Origin: Treponema sp.
GTDB lineage: Bacteria > Spirochaetota > Spirochaetia > Treponematales > Breznakiellaceae
DNA: 64,000 bases
Reading direction: 5' to 3'
Assembly (NCBI GenBank): GCA_009784935.1
Contig: WQXI01000004.1
Coordinates: forward strand, 62,001 to 126,000
Positions 50,531-60,476 of this stretch are shown here, piece by piece. Each line of letters opens with the position of its first letter. The first letter of the stretch is position 1. A program made the position numbers and the translations under genes. Under the pieces are notes generated by a model. That model did not search any database. It was not told the origin of the DNA and saw only the letters and a program-made list of their open reading frames with translations.

Positions 50531-50910
50531 CAAATTTCTCCTTCTTCTCCAATACATTCGAGAATTTTTTCTTCTAACTCTACGCCTGTAAACGGTTTAG
50601 TCAGATAATTTACAGCGCCTGCTTTTACGGCGGCAACAATGTTACTTTTTTGCCCCTCTGTTGTAACCATCATTACAGGAATACCCTTGTATTTAGGATT
50701 ATTTTTTATTTCTACCAGTACTTCATATCCGCTTATTTCCGGCATATTCCAGTCCAGAAGAACCAAACTTATTTCATTTTGCATATCAGAAAGTATTTCC
50801 AGCGCTTCTTTCCCGTCTTTTGCTTCTATTGTTTCCATTTTAAGAACATCGATAGAAGCTTTAATTATCTTTCTTATTACAGACGAATCATCAACTACAA
50901 GTATTTTCAT
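50530..50910 (-). CDS. cheY: CheY-type single-domain response regulator
   Basis: The 126-residue receiver has MKILVVDDSS, the phospho-acceptor Asp in LVLLDWNMPEISGY, and MMVTTEG plus KPFTGVELEE. No output domain is present. I start it at 50910, because a GGAG lies 8 bases upstream and the longer frame adds 42 non-conserved residues. It overlaps cheR by 20 bases and cheX by 1. Confidence 0.93.
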   Translation of the reverse strand: MKILVVDDSSVIRKIIKASIDVLKMETIEAKDGKEALEILSDMQNEISLVLLDWNMPEISGYEVLVEIKNNPKYKGIPVMMVTTEGQKSNIVAAVKAGAVNYLTKPFTGVELEEKILECIGEEGEI

Positions 50911-51769
50911 TATTTTTCTCCTTCTTAATGAAATATGTAAAGTTTTCAAAATGATTAGAATCATAACCCTTTTTAAATAAATCATGTATGACATAATTAC
51001 CTGTAAATAACGCACCCTTATCCGACAATGAATCATACATTTTTGCCGCTATCTCTGTTTTTAAAGCATCAGAAAAATATATAAGTATATATCTGCAAAA
51101 AATAATATCAAATGATCCAAATAAATCATAATTGTTTAATAGATTAAAATGCGTAAATTTGACCGTATCACGAATCATCGGATCAATATTCCATACCAAG
51201 CCGTTTGTTGTAAAATATTTTGTTTTATAATATTCATTTAAACCCCTTATTATACTAATATTGTCATATATGCCGGTTTTTGCTTTTTGTATAACATGAC
51301 TGGAAATATCTGTCGCAAAGAATTCAAAGTCCTTTAAACTAACATCTTTAACGTTGTTTTTGTTTAAATAATTGTCTATACACATAACCGTCGAATAAAT
51401 TTCCTGCCCAGTCGAAGCTGCAGCGCTCCAAATTCTTGCCTTTTTTTTTCTTCCTGATACAATATCATCAATAAGTTTTGGAAGCAGTTTTTTTTCTAAA
51501 ACTTTCCACGGGATTTCATCACGAAACCATTTTGTTTCATTTGTTGTAATAGAATTTATTACCTTTTGATTAAGCAATGGATCATTATTTTTAATCAAAT
51601 AATCATATAACTCATCAAAAGAATCAACTCCTGTATCAAGAAGGAATTTGGAAAGCCTTGTTTCGATCATATATGACTTTTCTGCAGGAATAACAATTCC
51701 GCAGTTTTTGGTAATATAGTTACGCAGGAGAAAATATTCGTTATCATTTTTAGGAACAAAGTTTTCCAT
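50891..51769 (-). CDS. cheR: CheR chemoreceptor glutamate methyltransferase
   Basis: The 292-residue protein has the CheR N-terminal helical domain (LLRNYITKNCGIVIPAEK, ETRLSKFL). The SAM-dependent methyltransferase domain follows (ITTNETKWFRD, IWSAAASTGQEIYSTVM, FDIIFCRYILIYF). It methylates receptors in adaptation. No cheB methylesterase gene is seen in the window. It lies 4 bases after the receptor gene and overlaps cheY. Confidence 0.93.
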   Translation of the reverse strand: MENFVPKNDNEYFLLRNYITKNCGIVIPAEKSYMIETRLSKFLLDTGVDSFDELYDYLIKNNDPLLNQKVINSITTNETKWFRDEIPWKVLEKKLLPKLIDDIVSGRKKKARIWSAAASTGQEIYSTVMCIDNYLNKNNVKDVSLKDFEFFATDISSHVIQKAKTGIYDNISIIRGLNEYYKTKYFTTNGLVWNIDPMIRDTVKFTHFNLLNNYDLFGSFDIIFCRYILIYFSDALKTEIAAKMYDSLSDKGALFTGNYVIHDLFKKGYDSNHFENFTYFIKKEKNNENTCS

Positions 51770-51772
51770 AGC

Positions 51773-53779
51773 TTAACTGGTTTTAAAGCTTCTGACAGAC
51801 GCTTCCATCTCGCTGGCAATTCCAAGAATAACTTCGCTGGCATCTTTAGTAGAACTTGCGCTTTGGTTCATTACGGTTGTCTCCTTGTTAATAAGCTGAA
51901 TATTTTTTGATATATCTACAAGCCCCATTACCATTTCTTTTGCAGAACAGTTTATCTCATTTATATTGGAAGAAGCGCGTTCGGAATTCTTTGCGATTTC
52001 CTGCGTACCAATAACAAGCTCAGCTGTTGATTTTGCTATTTCATTAACACCTTCTGCAGATTCTATTACTGTTTTTGTAACAGATTTTGCATTTTCAGAA
52101 ATACTGATTATCTCAGAATTAATTTCGTTTATTTTTTGCGCGGCGGTTGCCGACTCTGATGCAATCTGATCGCTTCTGTCCCTGGTTTGAGTTGTTTCTT
52201 TAACAAACGAACTTATATAATCTGTCATATCATTAATGATCGCTGCAATTTCTGATACAGCATTTACAGCTTCCGGCATATTCTTGAGCATGCTTTCGAT
52301 TTGATCTGCAATTTCATCAGTGGCATCGGCTGTTTGCTTTGCAAGTTCTTTAACTTCGTTTGCAACTACCATAAAACTCTTGCCTGCTTCGCCTGCGCCG
52401 GCTGCTTCTATTGCTGCGTTTAATGCAAGCATATTGGTTTGATCTGCAATATCACTTATAATATTGACTATTTTACCAATTTGCCTGCTGGCAATTTCTA
52501 ACCGGTGAATTATTTCGTTGGTATTTTTTGCTTTTTTATCAGCATCTGATACTTTATTTTTTACATTTCCGCTGTTTTCGCTTACAATGATGATTGATTT
52601 ATTAATTTCTTCAACACTTTTTGCCACACTGTTAAAAACATTTGAAACAAGTTTTACAGAATTCGACGCTTTTCCAATGCTATTTTGAATATCATCTACA
52701 AGAGCGCTTGACTGAGTCACTCTCGTACTTGTTTCTTCTGCTGCAGTTGCAACAGTACCAATGGTAGAATTTATCTCTTCTATAGAAGATGCTGTCGCGC
52801 TTATATGGGTACTTACTGTCGAAAGAGAGTTTACTGACTGGGTCATTCCTGCAGAAAACTCCTCTGTCACACTGCTGACAGCCTCTGTTTTTTCGCTGAG
52901 TTCCTTGCTGTTTACTTCTAATTGAGATGATACGGACAAAAGACTCATCGCTGATTCACGCATTTGTTTCGCTGTTTCTCTGATACCATCTATCATCCTG
53001 CAGCAAAAATCAACAAGATTATTACATGCGGTAAAAAGTTCTCCAAACTCTGCGCCGTATTCATTTGGGAATTTCACACGAAAATCACCTGAGGCTGCAA
53101 TCTTAATCATTTCTGTTCCGATCATTATCGGTTTGCTGTTTGATATAGAAAAATAAATTCCAAAAAATACAATTATCAATAATGCAATTATTGATATTAT
53201 GATGAGGCGTATAACAGCAGCCTTAGAATCATTTTTGTTTTTTAATGTAATTTCCTTTCCAAATTCTATCCTTACCATGTTCATTTCTGATAATATATCC
53301 AAACATCTGTCAGAAACAGGTGAAAGCACTTCTTGAATAAAATCGCCAGGCCTTTCTCCCCTATTCAGCATATCCTGAAAATCATGCATTGATTTATTCC
53401 AGTAATCCAATAAATTTGCAAATTCATTATAAAGCGCGAGAGACTGAGCCAGCTGAAGAGTTCTTGAGAATTTTTCCATATTTTCGCTTATTTCGTCTAT
53501 ATCAGCAAAAAATTCTTCAAATACCATATTTCTTTTTATAGAGTCGTTTTCATAAGTAATGTCACGCCCTTTAATTTTGATATTTCCTATTGCTACTCTT
53601 GCCTCCAATACAAGCTCCAGCGGATCCAGCACCCTTTCGATATTTTCATCGCTTATGTGTACTGTAGCATTCATATTTATGATCGAAAGCAGCGAAGTAC
53701 AAAACATAATAACTGCCATAAACAAAAATGCAAGCAGCAGTTTTGTTCTTATCTTTACCTCTTTAAATAATTTATTCAT
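51773..53779 (-). CDS. Methyl-accepting chemotaxis protein with four-helix-bundle sensor
   Basis: The 668-residue receptor has two membrane spans (about 13-33 and 190-213) enclosing a four-helix-bundle-like periplasmic domain, a HAMP region (about 214-275), and the long cytoplasmic coiled domain. The tip is [38 protein letters not shown]. The C-terminus (VRSFKTS) has no CheR-tethering pentapeptide. The start at 53779 is preceded by GGAGG. It overlaps cheW by 8 bases and sits inside the che operon, so it is likely the dedicated receptor. Confidence 0.93.
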   Translation of the reverse strand: MNKLFKEVKIRTKLLLAFLFMAVIMFCTSLLSIINMNATVHISDENIERVLDPLELVLEARVAIGNIKIKGRDITYENDSIKRNMVFEEFFADIDEISENMEKFSRTLQLAQSLALYNEFANLLDYWNKSMHDFQDMLNRGERPGDFIQEVLSPVSDRCLDILSEMNMVRIEFGKEITLKNKNDSKAAVIRLIIISIIALLIIVFFGIYFSISNSKPIMIGTEMIKIAASGDFRVKFPNEYGAEFGELFTACNNLVDFCCRMIDGIRETAKQMRESAMSLLSVSSQLEVNSKELSEKTEAVSSVTEEFSAGMTQSVNSLSTVSTHISATASSIEEINSTIGTVATAAEETSTRVTQSSALVDDIQNSIGKASNSVKLVSNVFNSVAKSVEEINKSIIIVSENSGNVKNKVSDADKKAKNTNEIIHRLEIASRQIGKIVNIISDIADQTNMLALNAAIEAAGAGEAGKSFMVVANEVKELAKQTADATDEIADQIESMLKNMPEAVNAVSEIAAIINDMTDYISSFVKETTQTRDRSDQIASESATAAQKINEINSEIISISENAKSVTKTVIESAEGVNEIAKSTAELVIGTQEIAKNSERASSNINEINCSAKEMVMGLVDISKNIQLINKETTVMNQSASSTKDASEVILGIASEMEASVRSFKTS

Positions 53780-54236
53780 TTTCGATTCCTCCATTTAATT
53801 TAAACTTGTTTATTATCGAATCAATATTTATGATCCTAAAAAGAGCATTGTTTACTTCGGCGATCCCGCATATACAAAAATTTTCATCAGCTCCCACAGG
53901 CAGGGAGGGCTGACGGATAATTTTATTATCAATTTCGACAAGGGTGCCTGGTTTGTCTATTAATAGGCCAAATTGTTCTTCGCTGCCAGAGAAAGCTTTA
54001 AAAATAATTGCTTTAGCTGCGCAGGAATCGTATTCAATGTCATGTTTTTTCCTGCCCCCAAGCAATATGCGGAGATTTAAAATAGTGACAACTCTGCCTT
54101 TTAAATTAGTAATTCCAAATACACTATCAGGCGCCGAAGGAACAGGTGTTATTATCATTTTTCTCATAATTTTCTGCACCAGATCTACATCCACGGCAAA
54201 ATATTCATTATTAACAAGAAAGCTAAAACCTTTCAT
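53772..54236 (-). CDS. cheW: CheW-type coupling protein
   Basis: The 154-residue protein is a stand-alone CheW domain ([59 protein letters not shown]-like segment). It bridges receptors and CheA. It overlaps cheA by 4 bases and the receptor gene by 8. Confidence 0.9.
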   Translation of the reverse strand: MKGFSFLVNNEYFAVDVDLVQKIMRKMIITPVPSAPDSVFGITNLKGRVVTILNLRILLGGRKKHDIEYDSCAAKAIIFKAFSGSEEQFGLLIDKPGTLVEIDNKIIRQPSLPVGADENFCICGIAEVNNALFRIINIDSIINKFKLNGGIENE

Positions 54237-56860
54237 AAAATACTTCCTTGCATGATATTTTTCCTGTTTATCTTTTCATTTTCTACATGCTCGGTTATTG
54301 CGTAAGGATTTAGAAAAATAAGTACTTTTTCGTTATAGACGCCTGTCCCGTAAATAAAATCGCTGTAGATCTGTTTATTGTCAAGAGAAAATTCATCCTC
54401 AGTTTTGTCTATCACATTTTTTACAAGAAATCCTACAGACAGCGCGTTTTTTAAGATTACTAAAAAAAGTTTTTCTTTTGTATAATCCAGTTTTTCTACA
54501 GGTACGAAATTTTCTGGTCTTACAATTCGCCAGGTAATACCGGTAATATTGATAAAACTTTCACCGTTTATTTCCTGAATATCCTTTGCTTTAATTAGTT
54601 CGATCCTTAAAATATCAATCATATCAATAGAATAATATTCTTTTCCCGAACACATAAAAATCAAGATATGTCTTTTATTTCCGGTTTTTTTTGTTTTTTC
54701 TGTTTCCAAAGAGTACTGTTGTATTACATCTTTCTCAATATTTTCAATCCCCATAAATTGCATAATTTCTGAAGCGTTAAGAATAGTAACAGCTTTGCCG
54801 TTACCTAAAACTGTAACGTTCGAATAACAAGGGCAGTTCTTTAAATAAATAGGAAGCGGTTTAACAAGAACCTGTTCTGAATCCAATGCATTGTCTATTA
54901 AAACAGCAAAACGTCTTCCTTCTGCTCTGAGTATAAGGCATTTTGTTACATTGGCAGCAAGATATTTTTCCAGTATTTTGTCCGCAGAGATCGGTTTGGT
55001 GCCCTTTGCTTTTGCTTCTATCTCGTTCATAGTAGTAACCGGGATGATTTGACCGTTATAAATTAAAACAAGAGATTTATTTATCTTTTCGAGCCGTATC
55101 GAAGCATTTTCTTTGTATATACGCACTATATACTCAACATTAGATTCCGGAACCGCATAGGAAATAGAATCAATATTTACAATAAGCGTATTTATTACTG
55201 ACAAAGTAAGCGGCATTTTTAATTGTACAGTCGTTCCAACACCTAACTTTGATTCAATTTCGATTGAACCTCCGGATTTTTCTATATTGTTTTTAACAAT
55301 ATCCATTCCAACGCCGCGCCCCGAAATTTTTGTTACCTGCTTTGCAGTGGAAATTCCGGGTCTAAAGATTAAATTATATATTTCTTTTTTTTGCATTAAA
55401 GCAAGCGTTTCTTCGGTCTCTATTCCCAGTTCAATTGCTTTGCTTTTTAAAGATTCAACATCTAAACCTCTGCCATCGTCAATTACTTCAATAATGGCAG
55501 AACCATCACGCATAGCGGCGTTAAGGGTAATTGTACCTGTTTTTGGTTTACCTGATGCAACACGCTGAGCAGCAGATTCGATTCCGTGATCTGCAGAATT
55601 CTTAACAAGCTGTGTAATAGGATCGGTGAGATCTTCCAGCAAATATTTATCAAGAGTTATGTCGTCTCTTAAAACATTAAGCGCAATATCCTTATTTAAT
55701 GCCTTTGCTGTGTCATGAATTATACGCGGGAATTTATTAAAAATAATGCTTATTGGCTGCATTCTTGTGAACATAATTCTTTCGTGAATTTCACTTGTAA
55801 GATGATTTATATCATGTAAGAGCGGCGCAAATCCTGGAATTGCTTTTTTATATTTTGCTGCAAACGAAAACAACTGGTTACGGGTCAATATTAATTCATT
55901 TGCTAAATCCATTATCCTGTTTATATCCATTATATTCAGGCGGATTGACAGGTTATTGTCCTTTAACAAAGTTTTATTTTTATCAAACTTTTGCTTTGTA
56001 GAATAATATTCCTCTGTATTTTTTATTTTATCAGATAAATTATATATATGCCCTTCATCTACTCCGATTGCTGCAGAAAAAAGATTCAGATCTAAAACAC
56101 TGGTTATAAGCATTTCCAGCGTTGATGTATCATGTTCTTTTAATACATTTACCAATTCATTAGTAAAAGCAGTGTTATCGGAATTCTCCATCTTTTTTTC
56201 TATACTGTTTACAATGACACTGCTTGCCATAATGCCGCAGTCTACAATTGCTTGTAAAATGATACCTATCGAAAAAATATCCTCTATCATTCCCCTGGGG
56301 TTTTTATAGTATTTACCAAGGCTTCTGTTAAAATCAATATTTACATAATATATTTTATGCCCGCGTTTTAATGCGCTCTTAAGAGTTTTTTCTGTCTGCT
56401 CATCATTTAGATTAAAAGGTACATTCGCTTCTTTATTAGGAGTTATCTTGAAAATTTCTGTATCTTCGGCATCACTGTCTTTATTTAATGTATAATTTTT
56501 TAGCGTTTTAATAATATTTTTTATGCATATTTCTTCATCGTTGTGTAAAAAATCCAATAATTCCTTAAGTTTATCTACGCATTGCAGCACAATATCTGCG
56601 ATTTCATCATTAATAATTATAATATCATCTTTAATTTGTGATAAGATATTTTCCAGCTCATGTGTAACTGCAACAATTTTTTCAAGTGACAAGAAACCTG
56701 CTGTCCCTTTAATGCTGTGCGCCGCACGAAAAACAGAATTCATCAATTTAAGATCGTTAGAAAACGTAGAAATGTCCAAAAATGCTGTCTCTATTTTTTC
56801 TATATGTATTCTGGCTTCTGCTTCAAAATCACCAAGAAAAATACTTGAATCAAATTTCAT
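54233..56860 (-). CDS. cheA: CheA chemotaxis histidine kinase with two C-terminal CheW-like domains
   Basis: The 875-residue kinase starts with an HPt domain (phospho-His48 in AAHSIKGTAGFL). A variable region of about 170 residues follows, then the dimerisation helices (about 315-370). The ATPase domain has LVKNSADHGIES (N box), VIDDGRGLD, SGRGVGMDIVKN and GVGTTVQLKMPL. A CheW-like regulatory domain comes next. A further CheW-like region at about 740-860 (ILIFMCSGKEYYSIDMIDILRIE) is extra compared with the usual 650-residue CheA. The ATG overlaps the double-receiver gene by 4 bases. Confidence 0.94.
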   Translation of the reverse strand: MKFDSSIFLGDFEAEARIHIEKIETAFLDISTFSNDLKLMNSVFRAAHSIKGTAGFLSLEKIVAVTHELENILSQIKDDIIIINDEIADIVLQCVDKLKELLDFLHNDEEICIKNIIKTLKNYTLNKDSDAEDTEIFKITPNKEANVPFNLNDEQTEKTLKSALKRGHKIYYVNIDFNRSLGKYYKNPRGMIEDIFSIGIILQAIVDCGIMASSVIVNSIEKKMENSDNTAFTNELVNVLKEHDTSTLEMLITSVLDLNLFSAAIGVDEGHIYNLSDKIKNTEEYYSTKQKFDKNKTLLKDNNLSIRLNIMDINRIMDLANELILTRNQLFSFAAKYKKAIPGFAPLLHDINHLTSEIHERIMFTRMQPISIIFNKFPRIIHDTAKALNKDIALNVLRDDITLDKYLLEDLTDPITQLVKNSADHGIESAAQRVASGKPKTGTITLNAAMRDGSAIIEVIDDGRGLDVESLKSKAIELGIETEETLALMQKKEIYNLIFRPGISTAKQVTKISGRGVGMDIVKNNIEKSGGSIEIESKLGVGTTVQLKMPLTLSVINTLIVNIDSISYAVPESNVEYIVRIYKENASIRLEKINKSLVLIYNGQIIPVTTMNEIEAKAKGTKPISADKILEKYLAANVTKCLILRAEGRRFAVLIDNALDSEQVLVKPLPIYLKNCPCYSNVTVLGNGKAVTILNASEIMQFMGIENIEKDVIQQYSLETEKTKKTGNKRHILIFMCSGKEYYSIDMIDILRIELIKAKDIQEINGESFINITGITWRIVRPENFVPVEKLDYTKEKLFLVILKNALSVGFLVKNVIDKTEDEFSLDNKQIYSDFIYGTGVYNEKVLIFLNPYAITEHVENEKINRKNIMQGSIL

Positions 56861-57711
56861 TTGTGATCACCGTTTTCTTTACAGTATTCAGCAGAAACAG
56901 CAAGAAATTTTTCATAGGATATCGGTTTTACTAAAATATTATTCATACCGGCTTTTAGGCACAATTCAATTTCTTTTTCATCAGTAGATGCAGTTACCGC
57001 AATAATAGGTATTTTGCGGGCATTTTCGCAGGAAAGACGCCTTATGTTTCTTGTTGCCTCTAACCCATCCATAACAGGCATATGTACGTCCATTAAAATA
57101 AGAAAATATTTATTTGGAGCTTTTTCGAATTTTTCCACAGCTTCTTTCCCGTCAGATGCAAACTCAATTGCCAATCCTTCAATTTCGGAAAGCATGGCGC
57201 TAATAATATCCTTATTTAATTCAACATCATCAGCTATAAGAATTGTTTTATTTACCAAAAACGTTTCGGGAACATCTTTGTCAGAAGAAAAATCATCATA
57301 ACTGCCGATAAGTTTTTTTTCATTTTCGCTTGAGTTAATGCGGAGTTTAATTCGATTTATTAATGCGTCAGCAGTACCGGATCTTTTGGCAGAATAATCA
57401 ACAGCGCCGAGTGCAAAAGCGGTGTTTTCGTCTTCATCATTGCCTCTTTCTGTTAAAAACGTAATAGGAATATTTTTACTTTTAGCTAAACCAAATATAT
57501 CAGAAAACACAGAAAATGCCGCCTTACGGTTTTCATAAATATAAATAACGATAGCAGACATTTCATACATTTCCATTGCCGCAAGCGCCGCTTTACTCGT
57601 AGCTGTAATGCTTATGTCAAAATAATCTGTAAGCTCTGATTTTAGTTCTGCCAATACTCGAGGTTCTTCGCTGACAATAAGAATATGTTTTTTTTCCTGA
57701 CTATTATTCAA
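56857..57711 (-). CDS. Double-receiver response regulator (first receiver degenerate)
   Basis: About 284 residues. The first receiver-like domain (about 8-125) lacks the phospho-acceptor Asp: the strand reads SAIVIYIYENRKAA. The second (about 160-280) is intact (ILIADDVELNKDII, ILMDVHMPVMDGLEA, IAVTASTDEKE, KPISYEKFL). This resembles tandem receivers that act as phosphate sinks or hubs beside CheA. The start is uncertain: a TTG at 57711 with AAGGA nine bases upstream is preferred, an ATG at 57756 and a TTG at 57807 being longer alternatives whose translation (FYIIIII...) looks like non-coding AT-rich DNA. It is first in the che operon. Confidence 0.85.
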   Translation of the reverse strand: MNNSQEKKHILIVSEEPRVLAELKSELTDYFDISITATSKAALAAMEMYEMSAIVIYIYENRKAAFSVFSDIFGLAKSKNIPITFLTERGNDEDENTAFALGAVDYSAKRSGTADALINRIKLRINSSENEKKLIGSYDDFSSDKDVPETFLVNKTILIADDVELNKDIISAMLSEIEGLAIEFASDGKEAVEKFEKAPNKYFLILMDVHMPVMDGLEATRNIRRLSCENARKIPIIAVTASTDEKEIELCLKAGMNNILVKPISYEKFLAVSAEYCKENGDHK

Positions 57712-57874
57712 AGCATCCAAATCCTTATTAAAAATGATAATAATTATATAAAACATACCGCCACAAAACAGCAATATTTTGATAGAATACCATACAAAGC
57801 GTACCAAACCCGTACCGCGCTGCTATAAGAATGTTCTTAAATTCTCCGTTTTCCGGCGTAATTTTAATAAATCA

Positions 57875-59383
57875 CTAAAGTATTGCTTTTGGTATTGTAA
57901 TTACTGCAGTTGTCCCTTTGCCTGCTTCACTTGTAATCTCAAGTGTTCCGCCGCATTGTTCTTTTAGCCTGCGTCTTACATTTTCGATACCTATACGCTT
58001 TCGTTCATCCTGATAAAGACTTTCGGTATCATACCCCGCGCCGTCGTCTGATATGATTATGAAAAACTCATGGTCATTCTCCCGGACCGATAACGTTACT
58101 GTACCGCCGCCTTCTTTTTTTCCTATCCCGTGCTTGACGGCGTTTTCGGTAATAGGCTGAATAGTAAGCGGCGGCAGTAAAAATCCTCCGGCTTCTATAT
58201 AATAAACTACATTAAGCGAGTCACCGTATATTGCTTTTTCCAGTTCGAGATAACCTTTAACATGGTTCAATTCTTTTTCTACGCTTATTAATTTTTTATC
58301 ATTCAATGAATCCATATTGTTCCGTAAATATAACGAGAAATCAGCGATTGTTTTTTTTGCTTTTGCCGAATCTTCGTCGCAAAGCATGGCAATTGCCGAC
58401 AGCGCGTTAAATAAAAAATGGGGCTGTATTTGCGTGAGCATAATCGCAATTTTATTTTCTGTCAGCTCAAGCTCTTTAGCGGCGGTTTCGTTTTTTAAAA
58501 AATTATTGGCAATCAAAAGATCGTTTTTTAATACCTTAAGTTCAATATTGTGCTGGAATAAAAAAGCTATAAGTACGCTGATACAAAAACACGCGATTAT
58601 CAAAATCCATGTTTCTGAATGTTCATACCATAAACGCAATGGAAAAATACGAAAGTACCATTCGGCATTATGAATCTTTACAACTCTTTCTACATAAGAA
58701 GCATTTATATCGTGGTATTTACCGGCTCTTGCAATTATCTGCTGCTCTCCTGTATCGGGATTAATCCTCCAAAGATCATACGAAAACCCATGATGCTCAA
58801 GCATTGAAATTCCTGTATTTTCCAGAGCTTGCGGAAAATTTAATGCTACAGAAACAAGTCCCCAGAATTTATTTTTTTCTGTTTCTGTATCTATATATAC
58901 AGGGTATCTTCCTAAAAGTCTCCAAAACCCCTGTAATGCAATAAAAGGACCTGCCATTACAAGTTCTCCTGTGTCCCGCGCAAGAATAGCTTCCCTATTA
59001 CCGACAAAAGATTCGTCAAAAAAATTCAATCCCAAAACGGCTCTGCTTTCTTCTATAGGATAGACATCTGTTACAATGCCGCCGGGAGCTAACAGAACAT
59101 TTGCAATAGCAGGTTCATCTGCTGTAATAACCGCAGCTATCTGCTGAAAATTATCTACAACTCCGTCTCCCTGAATTACCAGCGCTGCCAATGCCTTTGT
59201 TTTATATAATTTTTTTGAAATGTCTTCATGTATTCTATAACTGCTTTCAAGAATATGCTGTTCCATCTGCAGCGCTTCTACGTTCATTTTGTATTCAACT
59301 GTATAGATAATTAAGAAAGAACTAAGCAATAATGACGATAAAAACGAAATTATCGTTTCTCCGTATATTTTTTTATTCGTCAT
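57875..59383 (-). CDS. Membrane sensor histidine kinase with CHASE domain (LytS/YehU-type kinase core)
   Basis: The 502-residue protein has TM1 (about 8-30), a CHASE-like periplasmic domain (about 45-255; LLAPGGIVTDVYPIEE, NFFDESFVGNREAIL) and TM2 (about 258-278). The His_kinase core has QIQPHFLFNALSAI (phospho-His) and ENAVKHGIGKK, with the ATP-binding DDGAGYD. CHASE domains bind small ligands outside the membrane. It is encoded after and overlaps by 4 bases the response-regulator gene, so the two form a two-component pair. Confidence 0.92.
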   Translation of the reverse strand: MTNKKIYGETIISFLSSLLLSSFLIIYTVEYKMNVEALQMEQHILESSYRIHEDISKKLYKTKALAALVIQGDGVVDNFQQIAAVITADEPAIANVLLAPGGIVTDVYPIEESRAVLGLNFFDESFVGNREAILARDTGELVMAGPFIALQGFWRLLGRYPVYIDTETEKNKFWGLVSVALNFPQALENTGISMLEHHGFSYDLWRINPDTGEQQIIARAGKYHDINASYVERVVKIHNAEWYFRIFPLRLWYEHSETWILIIACFCISVLIAFLFQHNIELKVLKNDLLIANNFLKNETAAKELELTENKIAIMLTQIQPHFLFNALSAIAMLCDEDSAKAKKTIADFSLYLRNNMDSLNDKKLISVEKELNHVKGYLELEKAIYGDSLNVVYYIEAGGFLLPPLTIQPITENAVKHGIGKKEGGGTVTLSVRENDHEFFIIISDDGAGYDTESLYQDERKRIGIENVRRRLKEQCGGTLEITSEAGKGTTAVITIPKAIL

Positions 59384-60171
59384 TTTATTCCATCAAATTT
59401 CCATCTAGGCACTTCTGCCCAGCTGTATTGATTCATATACTGCCCTCCGTAGGCGTTTACACAAGCTGTATCTCCTTTTATAAATCCGTAACTGTCACAA
59501 ATAATTTTTTCCGGAAGGATGGCAATATTTTTATATTGTTTTACAATAATATCTTCGGCGCCGATTTTTTTTAACGTCTTTCTCAGGTCGCTTATTAATT
59601 TCCGCAAATATGCCTTTAAGTTTTCTGTGTCCCGTTCATTCTCCCATAACACAGCGCAAAGCTCGTTTATATTAACCGCAGCGCCGTTACGGTCTATCAG
59701 GTATGCAAAGAGTTCTTTGGTTTTACTGCGGTTGAATTTCAACGGCGTTCCGTATGAAAAGACCTCAAAATTCCCAAAAGTCTGCACGTATATATGCGCA
59801 GTTGTCTTTTGATTAATAGGATGACGCAAGTTTTCAATTTCGCGTTCTACAGCTTCTTTCATAACCGGTTTTAAAATATAACCGCTGGGACGGAGTTCAA
59901 ACGCTTCTCTTGCATACTGAGAATATGCTGTCACAAAAATAATATTTATTTTTGGATTAATTTCTTTAAGCCCTTTTGCAACCTCAAGACCGTTCATACC
60001 CCATATTTGAATATCTAAAAACGCGATGTCACAGGGGGTTTCCTTTGCAAACGCAAGCAGTTCTGACGGTTTACTAAACGGAAAAACTTGCGCCGATGGC
60101 CTAACCTCGGTAATAGAGTTGGTTAGCAGTTTTAGAGCTTTTACACTATCGTCTATCGCTAGTACTTTCAT
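59380..60171 (-). CDS. Response regulator with receiver and SARP-like winged-helix output
   Basis: The 263-residue protein has a receiver (about 1-120; MKVLAIDDSV, AFLDIQIWGMNGLEV, FVTAYSQYAREAFELRPSGYILKP). Its C-terminal DNA-binding region (about 128-235) has QTFGNFEVFSYGTPLKFNRSK, ELFAYLIDRNGAAVNINELCA and LRKLISDLRKTL, as in SARP/BTAD-type transcription activators. Pairing a LytS-like kinase with such an output is unusual. The target genes may be nearby (the che operon or trpB); this is inferred. A 305-base gap to the divergent trpB holds the promoters. Confidence 0.87.
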   Translation of the reverse strand: MKVLAIDDSVKALKLLTNSITEVRPSAQVFPFSKPSELLAFAKETPCDIAFLDIQIWGMNGLEVAKGLKEINPKINIIFVTAYSQYAREAFELRPSGYILKPVMKEAVEREIENLRHPINQKTTAHIYVQTFGNFEVFSYGTPLKFNRSKTKELFAYLIDRNGAAVNINELCAVLWENERDTENLKAYLRKLISDLRKTLKKIGAEDIIVKQYKNIAILPEKIICDSYGFIKGDTACVNAYGGQYMNQYSWAEVPRWKFDGIK

Positions 60172-60476
60172 GTTTTATGTCTAATATTCCATTATTTGTA
60201 ACATTTTAAATGATAGAGTGTACCATTAGCGTACTATTTATAAAAAAAAAGTAAAAAAAAATATAAAAACAAAGAAAATTATATAGTCTGACCATAAAAT
60301 TGGATTACCGTACAAAAAAAGCGGCAGTTGTTATCTTTACATCTCTTGGTTAATTAAAGCGTAAACTCAGTTTCTTGCTCCAGACGCTCAACAATCAATC
60401 CATGCCGGCTACTATAAATTTATGTGATTTTATGGTATTTTGGCTCTATGTTTACAATAACAGAGGTAATAAAAAA
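60172..60476. other. Gene-free divergent control region
   Basis: The stretch between the response-regulator gene and trpB has a long A tract (60240-60280) and a candidate promoter for trpB (TTGTTA near 60329, 17-base spacer, TAATTA). No attenuator-like Trp-rich leader peptide with a stop codon is seen: the in-frame leader contains a single Trp codon and no stop before trpB. Confidence 0.5.

Noticed and set aside
60375-60476. Open reading upstream of trpB that could be a Trp leader peptide
   Set aside because: It contains one Trp codon, no stop before trpB and no competing hairpins that I can see, so attenuation is not supported.
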